A DNA stretch of 15,994 nucleotides from an uncultured bacterium (GTDB lineage: Bacteria; Bacillota; Clostridia; Oscillospirales; Acutalibacteraceae), in NCBI GenBank assembly GCA_934875675.1, contig CAKXIK010000018.1:1-15994 (forward strand), read 5' to 3'. Numbering within the stretch: position 1 is the stretch's first letter; each line of letters begins with the position of its first letter. Made by a program: the position numbers and the translations under genes. Under the pieces are notes generated by a model, which was not told the origin of the DNA, did no database searches, and saw nothing but the letters and a program-made list of their open reading frames with translations. Positions 1 to 6,165 of this stretch are shown piece by piece.

Positions 1-105
1 GTGGTAACTTTATTCTAACAGATATCCCATTCACTGTGGACATTTTTATGTGTTCAATTTCATTTTACAATTAACCTGCCGATAATATTGATACTGTGAA
101 ATCTT

Positions 106-1416
106 TTACCTGTAATCGAAAGCATGAACTGAAGCCATAATATAATCCGTTATACACTCATACCAATGGACGTAAATTCCACCGTTAATTGTTAAACGCT
201 CATTGTTGGGCAGCTTCTCGCTCCATTTTTGATTATATCGGTCAAATGCCCAATCATCACGGTTAAATCTGCGCCAAAGAATTGTGCGTCCGTTTTTATC
301 CAAATATTGTTCACTTACCACACCATTATTATAGGTTTCGATGTCCATTACGCAAACGGTATCATATGCTTTGCCACCAATTGTGACAGTATATCTGCCC
401 ACAACATCCAGCAGGAATGTTTTCTCTTTGCTCTCAATAATGTTTCCGTTGCGAATAATATCACCTTTTGGTGCAATGTGCGTTTCTTTACCGCAATTAT
501 TTTCTCCAAATCCCCAATTGCCGAGAAAATTGTCACCGTCAAGAAACGTATAAAAATGATTAACACCATCGCATTTATGACTTTCCGCAAGATAACGGCA
601 ATTTGTATCTGTCAGCTGTGCAATAAAGCGTCGTAACACTTCATCCTGACCGCCATTTGAATTGCAATCCATAGGATTGATTGTCTTTACTGTGATCTCC
701 ACACCTTCAATTCCGTGTACCTCGGCTTTTCCGATAACCTCCATTTCATCATATTCGGATAGCTTGCGCTGCGGCATATCATACATTCCCCAAGACAGTT
801 TTTCACCCAATCTCGGCACAAGAAACCATCCCATCAGTTCTTCCCAAACAACAGCAAACGGTTCTTTCCCTGATTTTTCAATTTTATACTTAGGAATAAA
901 TTCAGGCAGCTTTTTCATAATAAAATCTCCTTTCGATTTTGGCGGATACGGATATTTTTCTTTGAAATTCTGTTTTGCAGTATACAAGCGGCTTTTTACC
1001 GTGCCGATTGGGATATTCAGCTTTGCAGCAATTTCCGACTGTGAGAAATCACGGAAGAAGAATAGGTAAAGAATCTGTTTATCTTTACCGGCAAGACTGC
1101 TCATAGTTTCTCGAACAACGCTTGTTTCTGTTATTCCAAAGCGGCTGTAGGATAGTTTGGTTTCCTTGATTTCTTCAAGCGGGATTTCCATTATTTTCGC
1201 ACGCTTACGATAGTAATCGTTGCACTTGTTGCGGGCAATGCCAATGATCCAGGCTTTAAAATTTGATTTATCTTTCAATGTATCAAATTTTGCACTTGCG
1301 GCAATGCAAACCTCCTGCAACACATCGTCCGCTTCAAACTTTGAGGGAAGCTTGAAGTTTACAAAACGCTCGACAGCACCTCTGCATTCACAAAGCAGCT
1401 TTTCAAATTCATCCAT
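106..1416 (-). CDS. ECF-type RNA polymerase sigma factor with a large C-terminal domain of unknown function
   Basis: This encodes a 436-residue protein predicted to direct RNA polymerase to a small set of promoters. Residues about 1-75 look like sigma region 2 (DDVLQEV near 30-36, then FKAWIIGIARNKCNDYYRKR at 53-72, the promoter-melting/-10 part). Residues about 105-153 look like region 4, with a helix-turn-helix (FSQSEIAAKLNIPIGTVKSRL). A typical ECF factor ends near here; this one continues for about 270 residues (167-436) that I do not recognise, rich in aromatic residues and Asn/Gly. I chose the ATG at 1416 because AAGGAGGTGA lies 4 bases upstream; a start at 1455 in the same frame has no comparable site. 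No anti-sigma gene is visible next to it, so the C-terminal domain may itself control activity (inference). The gene is visibly more AT-rich than its neighbours. The sigma call is firm; the tail is unknown. Confidence 0.85.
   Translation of the reverse strand: MDEFEKLLCECRGAVERFVNFKLPSKFEADDVLQEVCIAASAKFDTLKDKSNFKAWIIGIARNKCNDYYRKRAKIMEIPLEEIKETKLSYSRFGITETSVVRETMSSLAGKDKQILYLFFFRDFSQSEIAAKLNIPIGTVKSRLYTAKQNFKEKYPYPPKSKGDFIMKKLPEFIPKYKIEKSGKEPFAVVWEELMGWFLVPRLGEKLSWGMYDMPQRKLSEYDEMEVIGKAEVHGIEGVEITVKTINPMDCNSNGGQDEVLRRFIAQLTDTNCRYLAESHKCDGVNHFYTFLDGDNFLGNWGFGENNCGKETHIAPKGDIIRNGNIIESKEKTFLLDVVGRYTVTIGGKAYDTVCVMDIETYNNGVVSEQYLDKNGRTILWRRFNRDDWAFDRYNQKWSEKLPNNERLTINGGIYVHWYECITDYIMASVHAFDYR
919..933 (-). 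promoter_or_regulatory. Internal ribosome binding site and ATG at the sigma/C-terminal domain junction
   Basis: Inside the sigma fusion gene, reading the minus strand, AAAGGAG is followed by an 8-base spacer (ATTTTATT) and an in-frame ATG whose first base is 918. This ATG is codon 167 and begins the sequence MKKLPEFIPKYK, exactly where the sigma part ends. Spacing and strength equal those of a true gene start. A separate product of 270 residues (918 down to 106) could therefore be made in addition to the fusion, or the fusion may have arisen from two adjacent genes. The site is seen directly; its use is inference. Confidence 0.6.
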
Positions 1417-1462
1417 ATCATCACCTCCTTGTTTTGTGATTAAAACCGGTTTCACTTATATT

Positions 1463-1488
1463 GTCGTAAAACAAGTCCAAAAGGTTCA
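1463..1488 (-). promoter_or_regulatory. Candidate ECF-type promoter for the sigma fusion gene
   Basis: On the minus strand TGAACC (1488-1483) is separated by 16 bases from CGAC (1466-1463). This resembles the Bacillus ECF promoter pattern (TGAAAC or TGTAAC, about 16 bases, CGTC or CGAC). It lies between the tRNA terminator and the sigma start codon and would give a leader of roughly 40 bases with the strong ribosome binding site. ECF genes often transcribe themselves, so autoregulation is the likely reading, but I see only one copy of the motif here. Confidence 0.4.
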
Positions 1489-1497
1489 TTCGTAAAA

Positions 1498-1542
1498 AAG
1501 AACGCTGATATTGACACTCATCGTATCAATATTAGCGTTCTT
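1498..1542 (-). terminator. Rho-independent terminator of tRNA-Leu
   Basis: Two 17-base arms (1498-1514 and 1526-1542) pair with a single G/U mismatch around an 11-base loop. On the minus strand the hairpin begins 3 bases after the tRNA 3' CCA and is followed by TTTTTT (1499-1494). It isolates the tRNA from the sigma gene downstream. Confidence 0.85.
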
Positions 1543-1545
1543 ATA

Positions 1546-1630
1546 TGGTGCGGACGAAGTGACTTGAACACTCACGGGGTTACCCACTAGAGCCTAAATC
1601 TAGCGCGTCTGCCAATTCCGCCACGTCCGC
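1546..1630 (-). tRNA. tRNA-Leu (anticodon UAG)
   Basis: Read on the minus strand, a 7-bp acceptor stem GCGGACG/CGTCCGC closes the molecule, with discriminator A and an encoded CCA (1548-1546). The anticodon stem CTAGA/TCTAG encloses the loop TTTAGGC, giving anticodon TAG, which reads CUA and other CUN leucine codons. A long variable arm (TGGGTAACCCCGTGAG region) and the T-loop GTTCAAG fit a class II leucine tRNA. It is a single gene with its own terminator just downstream. A clear -35/-10 pair upstream (from 1631) was not found; TATGAT occurs near 1635-1640 on this strand but without a good -35. Confidence 0.96.
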
Positions 1631-1842
1631 ATATTTATCATAAACGCACAACGGCGCTTACTTCTTGTAAAACTCAGACCACACTCATAACCATGGCACT
1701 TGTCTGCATAAACACACCCACCCATTCACAGAAAATACGGTAACCGGGTGCATTATTTCACCAAACAAATTGTTCTTTCTTATCTTAGCAGATATCAAAG
1801 GAAAAGTCAAAAAAAATCTTAATTATAAAGGTTTGCTGCTTC

Positions 1843-1870
1843 TTGACAGTGAAAAAAGCCGTGCTATAAT
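1843..1870 (+). promoter_or_regulatory. SigA-type promoter of the feoAB operon
   Basis: A consensus TTGACA (1843-1848) and a consensus TATAAT (1865-1870) are separated by 16 bases. Transcription should begin near 1877, giving a leader of about 70 bases before feoA. Confidence 0.88.
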
Positions 1871-1879
1871 GTTAGTGAA

Positions 1880-1900
1880 AGCTAATTAGCCTAAGCTAAC
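1880..1900 (+). promoter_or_regulatory. DtxR/IdeR-like iron box overlapping the feo transcription start
   Basis: Immediately after the -10 box, the palindromes GCTAATTAGC (1881-1890) and TTAG-CCTAAG-CTAA (1886-1899) overlap. Read on the minus strand the sequence TTAGCTTAGGCTAA matches the left and central part of the IdeR/DtxR consensus TTAGGTTAGGCTAACCTAA at 13 of the first 14 positions. Binding here by an iron-loaded repressor would block transcription when iron is plentiful. The repressor is not encoded in this window. Confidence 0.6.
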
Positions 1901-1948
1901 TCGCAGCATGATTCATCTGGCTGCAGAAGAGAGAAACGGGGAATTTAA

Positions 1949-2188
1949 ATGACGCTCAATGAGCTCAAAATCGGTGAGAGCGGGGTTGTATCTGCGGTGA
2001 ATGGTCAGGGAGCCTTGCGCCGGCGTTTGCTCGATATGGGAATCACACCGCGAACTACTGTAACCTTGCGAAAGGCTGCTCCGCTCGGAGATCCGATCGA
2101 AATCCGGCTGCGCGGTTATGAACTGACACTGCGTCTGGATGATGCAAAACAAATCGTGCTGCGCACAGAGGATGCCGCTTCGGTTTGA
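1949..2188 (+). CDS. feoA: Ferrous iron transport accessory protein FeoA
   Basis: This 79-residue protein has the FeoA SH3-like fold pattern: the start MTLNELKIGESGVVSAV, a central RRRLLDMGITPRTTVTL segment, and the end PLGDPIEIRLRGYELTLR followed by acidic/Ala residues. FeoA is a small cytoplasmic partner that binds FeoB and is needed for Fe(II) uptake, though its exact biochemical action is debated. It is the first gene behind the iron-box promoter and lies 36 bases upstream of feoB, the usual order. GGGGA sits about 8 bases before the ATG. The length is normal for a stand-alone FeoA. Confidence 0.95.
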   Translation: MTLNELKIGESGVVSAVNGQGALRRRLLDMGITPRTTVTLRKAAPLGDPIEIRLRGYELTLRLDDAKQIVLRTEDAASV

Positions 2189-2224
2189 ACCGCGTCCATC
2201 ACACAAGGAAAGGATCGGTCGATT

Positions 2225-4225
2225 ATGATATTCGGACTTATCGGCAACCAGAACTGCGGCAAAACAACGCTGTTTAATCAGTTGACAGGCAGCAATCAGC
2301 ACGTTGGAAATTTCCCCGGTGTTACCGTTGACAAAAAAGAGGGAACCATCCGCCGCCATCCTAACGCCACGGTGGTGGACCTGCCCGGTATTTACTCGCT
2401 TTCTCCATATACTGCAGAAGAAATCGTTACACGGGATTTTCTGATTAACGAGCGTCCCGATGGCATTATTAACATTGTGGATGCCACCAATCTGGAACGC
2501 AACCTTTACCTGACACTGCAAGTAATGGAATTGGGAATTCCAATGGTAGTGGCTCTGAATATGATGGATGAGGTTCGAACCAGCGGCACTTTTATTGATA
2601 TTCCGAAGATGGCGCAGATGTTAGGCATTCCGTTCATACCAATCTCCGCCAGCCGAAATGAGGGCGTTGACGAGCTTTGCACCATTGCGTTGGAAACTGC
2701 AAAAAATAAAACCTTTCCGGCACATCTGGATTTTTGCCACGGTGCAATTCACCGCGCAATTCATGCAGTCGGTCACATGGTAGAAGATCACGCCGAAAAG
2801 CTGGGGGTTCCAAAACGTTTTGCCGCAACAAAGCTGATTGAAGGCGACGAATTGATGATTCAGAAGCTTTCGGTAAGCAAAAATGATCTGGAGGTCATCG
2901 GGCACGTTGTGGACGAATTGGAGCAAACGCTTGGCACAGACCGCGAGGCAGCTCTGGCAGATATGCGATACAGTTACATAGAAATGCTTTGTGCAAAGTG
3001 TGTTGTGAAAAAGGGTGAAACGCGGGAGTCAATCCGCAGCGAAAAAATCGACCGTGTACTTACCAACAAATATCTTGCCATTCCAGTTTTTCTGGGTGTC
3101 ATGATGCTTATTTTTTGGTTAACGTTCGGCGTAATAGGCAAACTGCTCAGCGACTGGATGGCAATTGGAATCGACGCGTTGACCGTATTGACCGACCATG
3201 CACTTGCTGCAGCAGGCGTTAATGCCGCACTCCATTCGTTGATTATTGACGGCATATTTGCCGGTGTGGGCAGCGTTCTTTCCTTCCTGCCGATTATTGT
3301 GGTTTTGTTTTTCTTTCTCTCCGTTTTGGAGGACAGCGGATATATGGCGCGTGTTGCTTTTGTAATGGATCAGCTGCTGCGCAAAATCGGGCTTTCCGGT
3401 CGCTCGTTTGTTCCGATGCTGATTGGTTTTGGATGCAGTGTTCCTGCCATTATGGCAACCCGAACACTTTCCAGCGAGCGAGATCGCAAAATGACGATAC
3501 TGCTGACACCGTTTATGAGCTGCAGCGCAAAACTTCCGGTTTACAGCGTTTTTGCTGCCGCATTTTTCCCTAATAACGCGGCGCTGGTCATGATTTCGCT
3601 TTACGTTCTCGGCATGGTGCTGGCTGTACTGGTAGGGTTGGTTTTAAAGAAAACTGCATTTCACGGCGAACCGGTTCCGTTTGTAATGGAGCTTCCCGCT
3701 TACCGCATGCCCGCTCCCAAAACGGTACTCCTGCATTTGTGGGAAAAAGCAAAAGATTTTCTGGTTCGCGCATTTACGGTTATTTTTGTTGCCACACTTG
3801 TTGTCTGGTTTTTACAAACCTTTGACACGCATTTCAATATGGTAACCGACAGTTCCAAAAGTCTTCTTGCCATCATTGGCCGCTGGATTGCTCCTGTTTT
3901 TGCACCTCTCGGTTTTGGTGACTGGCGTGCCGTTTGCGCTCTTGTGACCGGGTTTACAGCAAAGGAAGCGGTCGTTTCCACCTTTGCGGTTTTAACCGGT
4001 GCTTCCGGAACTGCGCTTTATCCGGTTCTCTCGCAAATGTTTTCACCGCTTAGTGCATATGCATTTCTAGTGTTCACCTTGCTTTATACGCCCTGTGTGG
4101 CAGCGATTGCAGCCGTCGGCCGAGAGCTTCACAGCAAAAAAGGGGCAGCAGGTGTTGCGTTGGGTCAAACCGCATTTGCATGGGTTGTCTCCTTCCTTGT
4201 GTTTCAGATCGGCAGCCTGCTTTAA
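2225..4225 (+). CDS. feoB: Ferrous iron transporter FeoB
   Basis: This 666-residue inner-membrane protein imports Fe(II). The N-terminal G domain is complete: G1 GNQNCGKTT (7-15), switch region with GNFPGVT (28-34), G3 DLPG (52-55), G4 NMMD (112-115) and G5 SAS (141-143). A helical linker follows (about 165-270), then a multi-helix membrane part. The membrane part holds the two Gate repeats with their conserved cysteines: GFGCSVPA (C404), CSAKLPVY (C433) and the late TPCVAAIAA (C624). The protein is on the short side of the family compared with E. coli FeoB (773 residues) but no domain is missing. The ATG is preceded by GGAAAGGA. It is co-transcribed with feoA and the small Cys-rich gene downstream. 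Confidence 0.97.
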   Translation: MIFGLIGNQNCGKTTLFNQLTGSNQHVGNFPGVTVDKKEGTIRRHPNATVVDLPGIYSLSPYTAEEIVTRDFLINERPDGIINIVDATNLERNLYLTLQVMELGIPMVVALNMMDEVRTSGTFIDIPKMAQMLGIPFIPISASRNEGVDELCTIALETAKNKTFPAHLDFCHGAIHRAIHAVGHMVEDHAEKLGVPKRFAATKLIEGDELMIQKLSVSKNDLEVIGHVVDELEQTLGTDREAALADMRYSYIEMLCAKCVVKKGETRESIRSEKIDRVLTNKYLAIPVFLGVMMLIFWLTFGVIGKLLSDWMAIGIDALTVLTDHALAAAGVNAALHSLIIDGIFAGVGSVLSFLPIIVVLFFFLSVLEDSGYMARVAFVMDQLLRKIGLSGRSFVPMLIGFGCSVPAIMATRTLSSERDRKMTILLTPFMSCSAKLPVYSVFAAAFFPNNAALVMISLYVLGMVLAVLVGLVLKKTAFHGEPVPFVMELPAYRMPAPKTVLLHLWEKAKDFLVRAFTVIFVATLVVWFLQTFDTHFNMVTDSSKSLLAIIGRWIAPVFAPLGFGDWRAVCALVTGFTAKEAVVSTFAVLTGASGTALYPVLSQMFSPLSAYAFLVFTLLYTPCVAAIAAVGRELHSKKGAAGVALGQTAFAWVVSFLVFQIGSLL

Positions 4226-4285
4226 TAATTCTTTAGCGGAAAGTCTGCGCATACGGGGTAAAATTTGTTTTGAGAGGTGTTTTGG

Positions 4286-4459
4286 ATGAATTGGGCTGAT
4301 ATTTTAATTCTCTGTACGATCGGTGCTGCTCTTTTCTTTGCAGTGCGCGCCGTTTATCGTGCTAAAAAGCGCGGCGGATGCGTGGGATGCGGCGGCGGGT
4401 GTTCCGGCTGCCCGGGCTGTTCATGCAGCTCCAACGCATCAAAACCCGAAGAGAAATAA
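4286..4459 (+). CDS. FeoB-associated Cys-rich membrane protein
   Basis: This 57-residue protein has one N-terminal transmembrane helix (about residues 4-24) followed by a basic stretch (YRAKKRG) and a cysteine-glycine cluster with Cys at 32, 35, 39, 42, 45 and 47. This is the pattern of the FeoB-associated Cys-rich membrane family commonly found after feoB in clostridia. The role is unproven; binding incoming Fe(II), like the related FeoC idea, is the usual guess. It lies 60 bases after feoB and before the operon terminator. I chose ATG 4286, which has GAGAGGTG about 6 bases upstream; a GTG at 4277 overlaps that site and is less likely. Confidence 0.88.
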   Translation: MNWADILILCTIGAALFFAVRAVYRAKKRGGCVGCGGGCSGCPGCSCSSNASKPEEK

Positions 4460-4460
4460 C

Positions 4461-4515
4461 AAGAGGTCTCACTGCTGCAATTGCGCACGGTGAGACCTCT
4501 TCCCCTTTATTTTCC
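4461..4515 (+). terminator. Terminator of the feo operon, probably bidirectional
   Basis: Perfect 12-bp arms, AAGAGGTCTCAC (4461-4472) and GTGAGACCTCTT (4490-4501), are followed on the plus strand by a T-rich tract (CCCCTTTATTTTCC). On the minus strand a moderately T-rich tract (GTTATTTCTCTT) follows, so it may also end the converging nitroreductase transcript. Confidence 0.85.
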
Positions 4516-4534
4516 TTTCTCCGTTATTCTACCT

Positions 4535-5074
4535 TCATAAAAAACGTGCAACCTCATCTACACTTTTCCGTTTTGGCATTTCCACATCCTGCACACGGTA
4601 ACCGACTGCAATGACGGAAACAATGACAACGGATGGATCGATTGCAAGCAAATTGCGCAATTGTTCTGCATCCCGGATACCCATAATTAACGTATCCAAA
4701 CCCAGTTCGGATGCTTTCAGCAGCAGATTCTGATTTTGCAGCCCCAAGTCATATGCACCCCAGCACTCGCCCAACTCATTGGCAGGTGCACCGTCACGAT
4801 CAAATCCGGAACGGCTTTTTACAAATCCTGTTACAATCAGTGCCGATGCATTCTCACAATTTGCGGCATTGAACGCAGGCAGAGCCTCCCGCCGAACCCG
4901 CAGCAGAAGTTGCGGATCGGTAACAACAACATAGCGCGCTGTTTGAGAATTTTTCCATGACGGCGCAAGAATTGCTGCCTCTACCATTTTACGAAGCTGT
5001 GCCTTATCGGCATGTTTTTCTGCATCATAACGGCGAATGCTGCGGCGTTTGTTTAATAATTGCTCAAATTCCAT
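4535..5074 (-). CDS. Nitroreductase-family FMN oxidoreductase
   Basis: This 179-residue protein matches the nitroreductase fold: the N-terminal NKRRSIRRY (8-16) that contacts FMN phosphate, the LAPSWKNSQTARYVVV segment (37-51), the helix GLQNQNLLLKASELGLDTLIMG (111-132) and the C-terminal VSVIAVGY (152-159). Members use NAD(P)H and FMN to reduce nitro, quinone or flavin substrates, and the substrate cannot be read from sequence. GGGGGA lies about 8 bases before the ATG. It follows the sigma-region-2-like gene by 87 bases, almost all of which is that gene's terminator, and no separate promoter is evident. It therefore probably depends on incomplete termination or on a promoter inside the upstream gene. 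Confidence 0.9.
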   Translation of the reverse strand: MEFEQLLNKRRSIRRYDAEKHADKAQLRKMVEAAILAPSWKNSQTARYVVVTDPQLLLRVRREALPAFNAANCENASALIVTGFVKSRSGFDRDGAPANELGECWGAYDLGLQNQNLLLKASELGLDTLIMGIRDAEQLRNLLAIDPSVVIVSVIAVGYRVQDVEMPKRKSVDEVARFL

Positions 5075-5101
5075 TTCATTTCCCCCTTTTCAGCTATGCT
5101 A

Positions 5102-5147
5102 CAAAAATGGATGCCGAACGACCGGGAATCTCGGCAATTCGGCATCC
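5102..5147 (-). terminator. Intrinsic terminator between the membrane sigma-like gene and the nitroreductase gene
   Basis: Perfect 10-bp arms, GGATGCCGAA (5109-5118) and TTCGGCATCC (5138-5147), are followed on the minus strand by ATTTTTG (5108-5102). A smaller CCG/CGG stem lies within the loop. Because the next gene on this strand starts only about 28 bases further on, this may act as an attenuator that lowers nitroreductase expression. Confidence 0.85.
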
Positions 5148-5161
5148 TCTCCATTCAATTT

Positions 5162-5926
5162 TTAAAAACGGAACAGATTAAACAAGTTCTGATTAAACCA
5201 ACTGTATCCAAGATCCAGCTTGGGAATGACATCATACATCATCAGCACTCCTGCACCGAACCAGACCGTCAACAAGACCAGCAACACCAGCAGAATCACA
5301 AGAAAAACGGTCAAACCCCGATGCGCTTTTCGCGGCTTTTGTCCCATATCCGCAGCGTTGAGCGGTGCTTCCTCATAATTATCGGTTTCAGCCGCATTTT
5401 GAGGAATCGCATCCGTGGAAACCGCAACCGCGGTATTATCCGCAGGAGCCGCTGCCCGGTTTTTCAATTCTTCCGGACTTAATGCGGTTTCATCATATTC
5501 TCCGTGAAAATCTGCTTCCACATGATCAAACAGGGAACCACCTGGCTCCTGTCCTGCATCAGATGGGTTTTCTTGCGGTGCAGCAGGAACTGCCGGCACC
5601 GCATCCGCCGCAGAAACCGGTTGCTCCGTGTCGGTCACTGCCGGAGACGGCTCTTTTTGCTCGGTGCCAGGCACGATGTCTGCCGCACCTGCAATTTGCA
5701 AGTCAGTTAACCCCTCCAACAAAAACAGAATGGGGTCGCTGTGGCTCTCCTTTAACTGGCGAAACAATGCCCGAAACACATTTTTCAAAATAATCTGTGC
5801 CTGTTCGTTGCTTCCCGTCTGCTCCAACGCCTTCTGATAAACAATTTTTCCATATTTTTCATAAACAGCACGAAATGCCTCATGATCTCCAGCGGCAATT
5901 TGGGCAACCCAATCTTCTCCTGCCAT
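5162..5926 (-). CDS. Membrane-anchored protein with sigma-70 region-2-like N-terminus, no region 4
   Basis: This 254-residue protein has three parts. Residues about 3-62 (DWVAQIAAGDHEAFRAVYEKY...AQIILKNVFRALFRQL) follow the layout of ECF sigma region 2, but the DNA-melting/-10 helix is degraded. Residues about 85-195 are a Pro/Ala/Glu-rich low-complexity linker. A single long hydrophobic helix (about 204-232) follows the basic KPRKAHR, and the protein ends in a 22-residue tail (VIPKLDLGYSWFNQ...). The basic residues before the helix predict a cytoplasmic N-terminus and an outside tail. No region 4 is present, so it is unlikely to be a working sigma factor; it could bind core polymerase or another sigma, or merely reuse the fold. 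I prefer ATG 5926 (GGATGG 8 bases upstream) over starts at 5938 and 5965. The gene is certain; its function is unknown. Confidence 0.8.
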   Translation of the reverse strand: MAGEDWVAQIAAGDHEAFRAVYEKYGKIVYQKALEQTGSNEQAQIILKNVFRALFRQLKESHSDPILFLLEGLTDLQIAGAADIVPGTEQKEPSPAVTDTEQPVSAADAVPAVPAAPQENPSDAGQEPGGSLFDHVEADFHGEYDETALSPEELKNRAAAPADNTAVAVSTDAIPQNAAETDNYEEAPLNAADMGQKPRKAHRGLTVFLVILLVLLVLLTVWFGAGVLMMYDVIPKLDLGYSWFNQNLFNLFRF

Positions 5927-5977
5927 TTTTACGTCCATCCTTTCCCAAAGCGTGCCGCAGCACACAGGTTTTCTATA

Positions 5978-6006
5978 ATCATACTGTATTTTAGCAATTA
6001 TTTCAA
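5978..6006 (-). promoter_or_regulatory. SigA-type promoter of the membrane sigma-like gene
   Basis: On the minus strand TTGAAA (6006-6001) and TATGAT (5983-5978) are separated by exactly 17 bases, giving a leader of about 45 bases before the chosen ATG. Confidence 0.7.
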
Positions 6007-6064
6007 GAATGAACCCTGTAAATTTCGGTCGAAATCGCGGCCGAATTGAATATTTTAAAGAATC

Positions 6065-6093
6065 TTGTGATTTTGGCTGCAGATTGATAAAAT
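6065..6093 (+). promoter_or_regulatory. Probable promoter of the XRE/TPR regulator gene
   Basis: TTGTGA (6065-6070) and TAAAAT (6088-6093) are 17 bases apart, about 70 bases before the start codon. Just upstream lies an imperfect dyad with cores TTCGG (6024-6028) and CCGAA (6041-6045), which could be a regulator site. The match is moderate. Confidence 0.45.
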
Positions 6094-6165
6094 AAGATAA
6101 ACTATTTATTTCATCCTAAAAGTGAGTACAACGGGAAAGCAGAAATAATTCTGGAGCGTGATTGA

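Larger units (their letters stand above)
1631..1948. other. Divergent intergenic region between tRNA-Leu and feoA
   Basis: About 210 bases (1631-1840) contain no ORF, repeat or RNA structure that I can support beyond a possible -10 box for the tRNA. From 1843 onward the region holds the feoAB promoter, the iron-box palindrome and a short leader with a 5-bp hairpin (GCAGC 1903-1907 with GCTGC 1920-1924). Confidence 0.6.

Noticed and set aside
83..1534. 12-base match TAATATTGATAC (83-94) with the reverse complement of 1523-1534, flanking the sigma gene
   Set aside because: It is AT-rich, inverted rather than direct, and one copy is part of the tRNA terminator. Chance is the simplest explanation; it does not fit an attachment site.
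1913..2521. 202-residue open frame on the minus strand
   Set aside because: It is antisense to feoA and the start of feoB and has no recognisable protein features.
6009..6095. 28-codon ORF before the XRE/TPR gene, considered as a signalling peptide
   Set aside because: It has no ribosome binding site, no hydrophobic signal, and overlaps the likely promoter.
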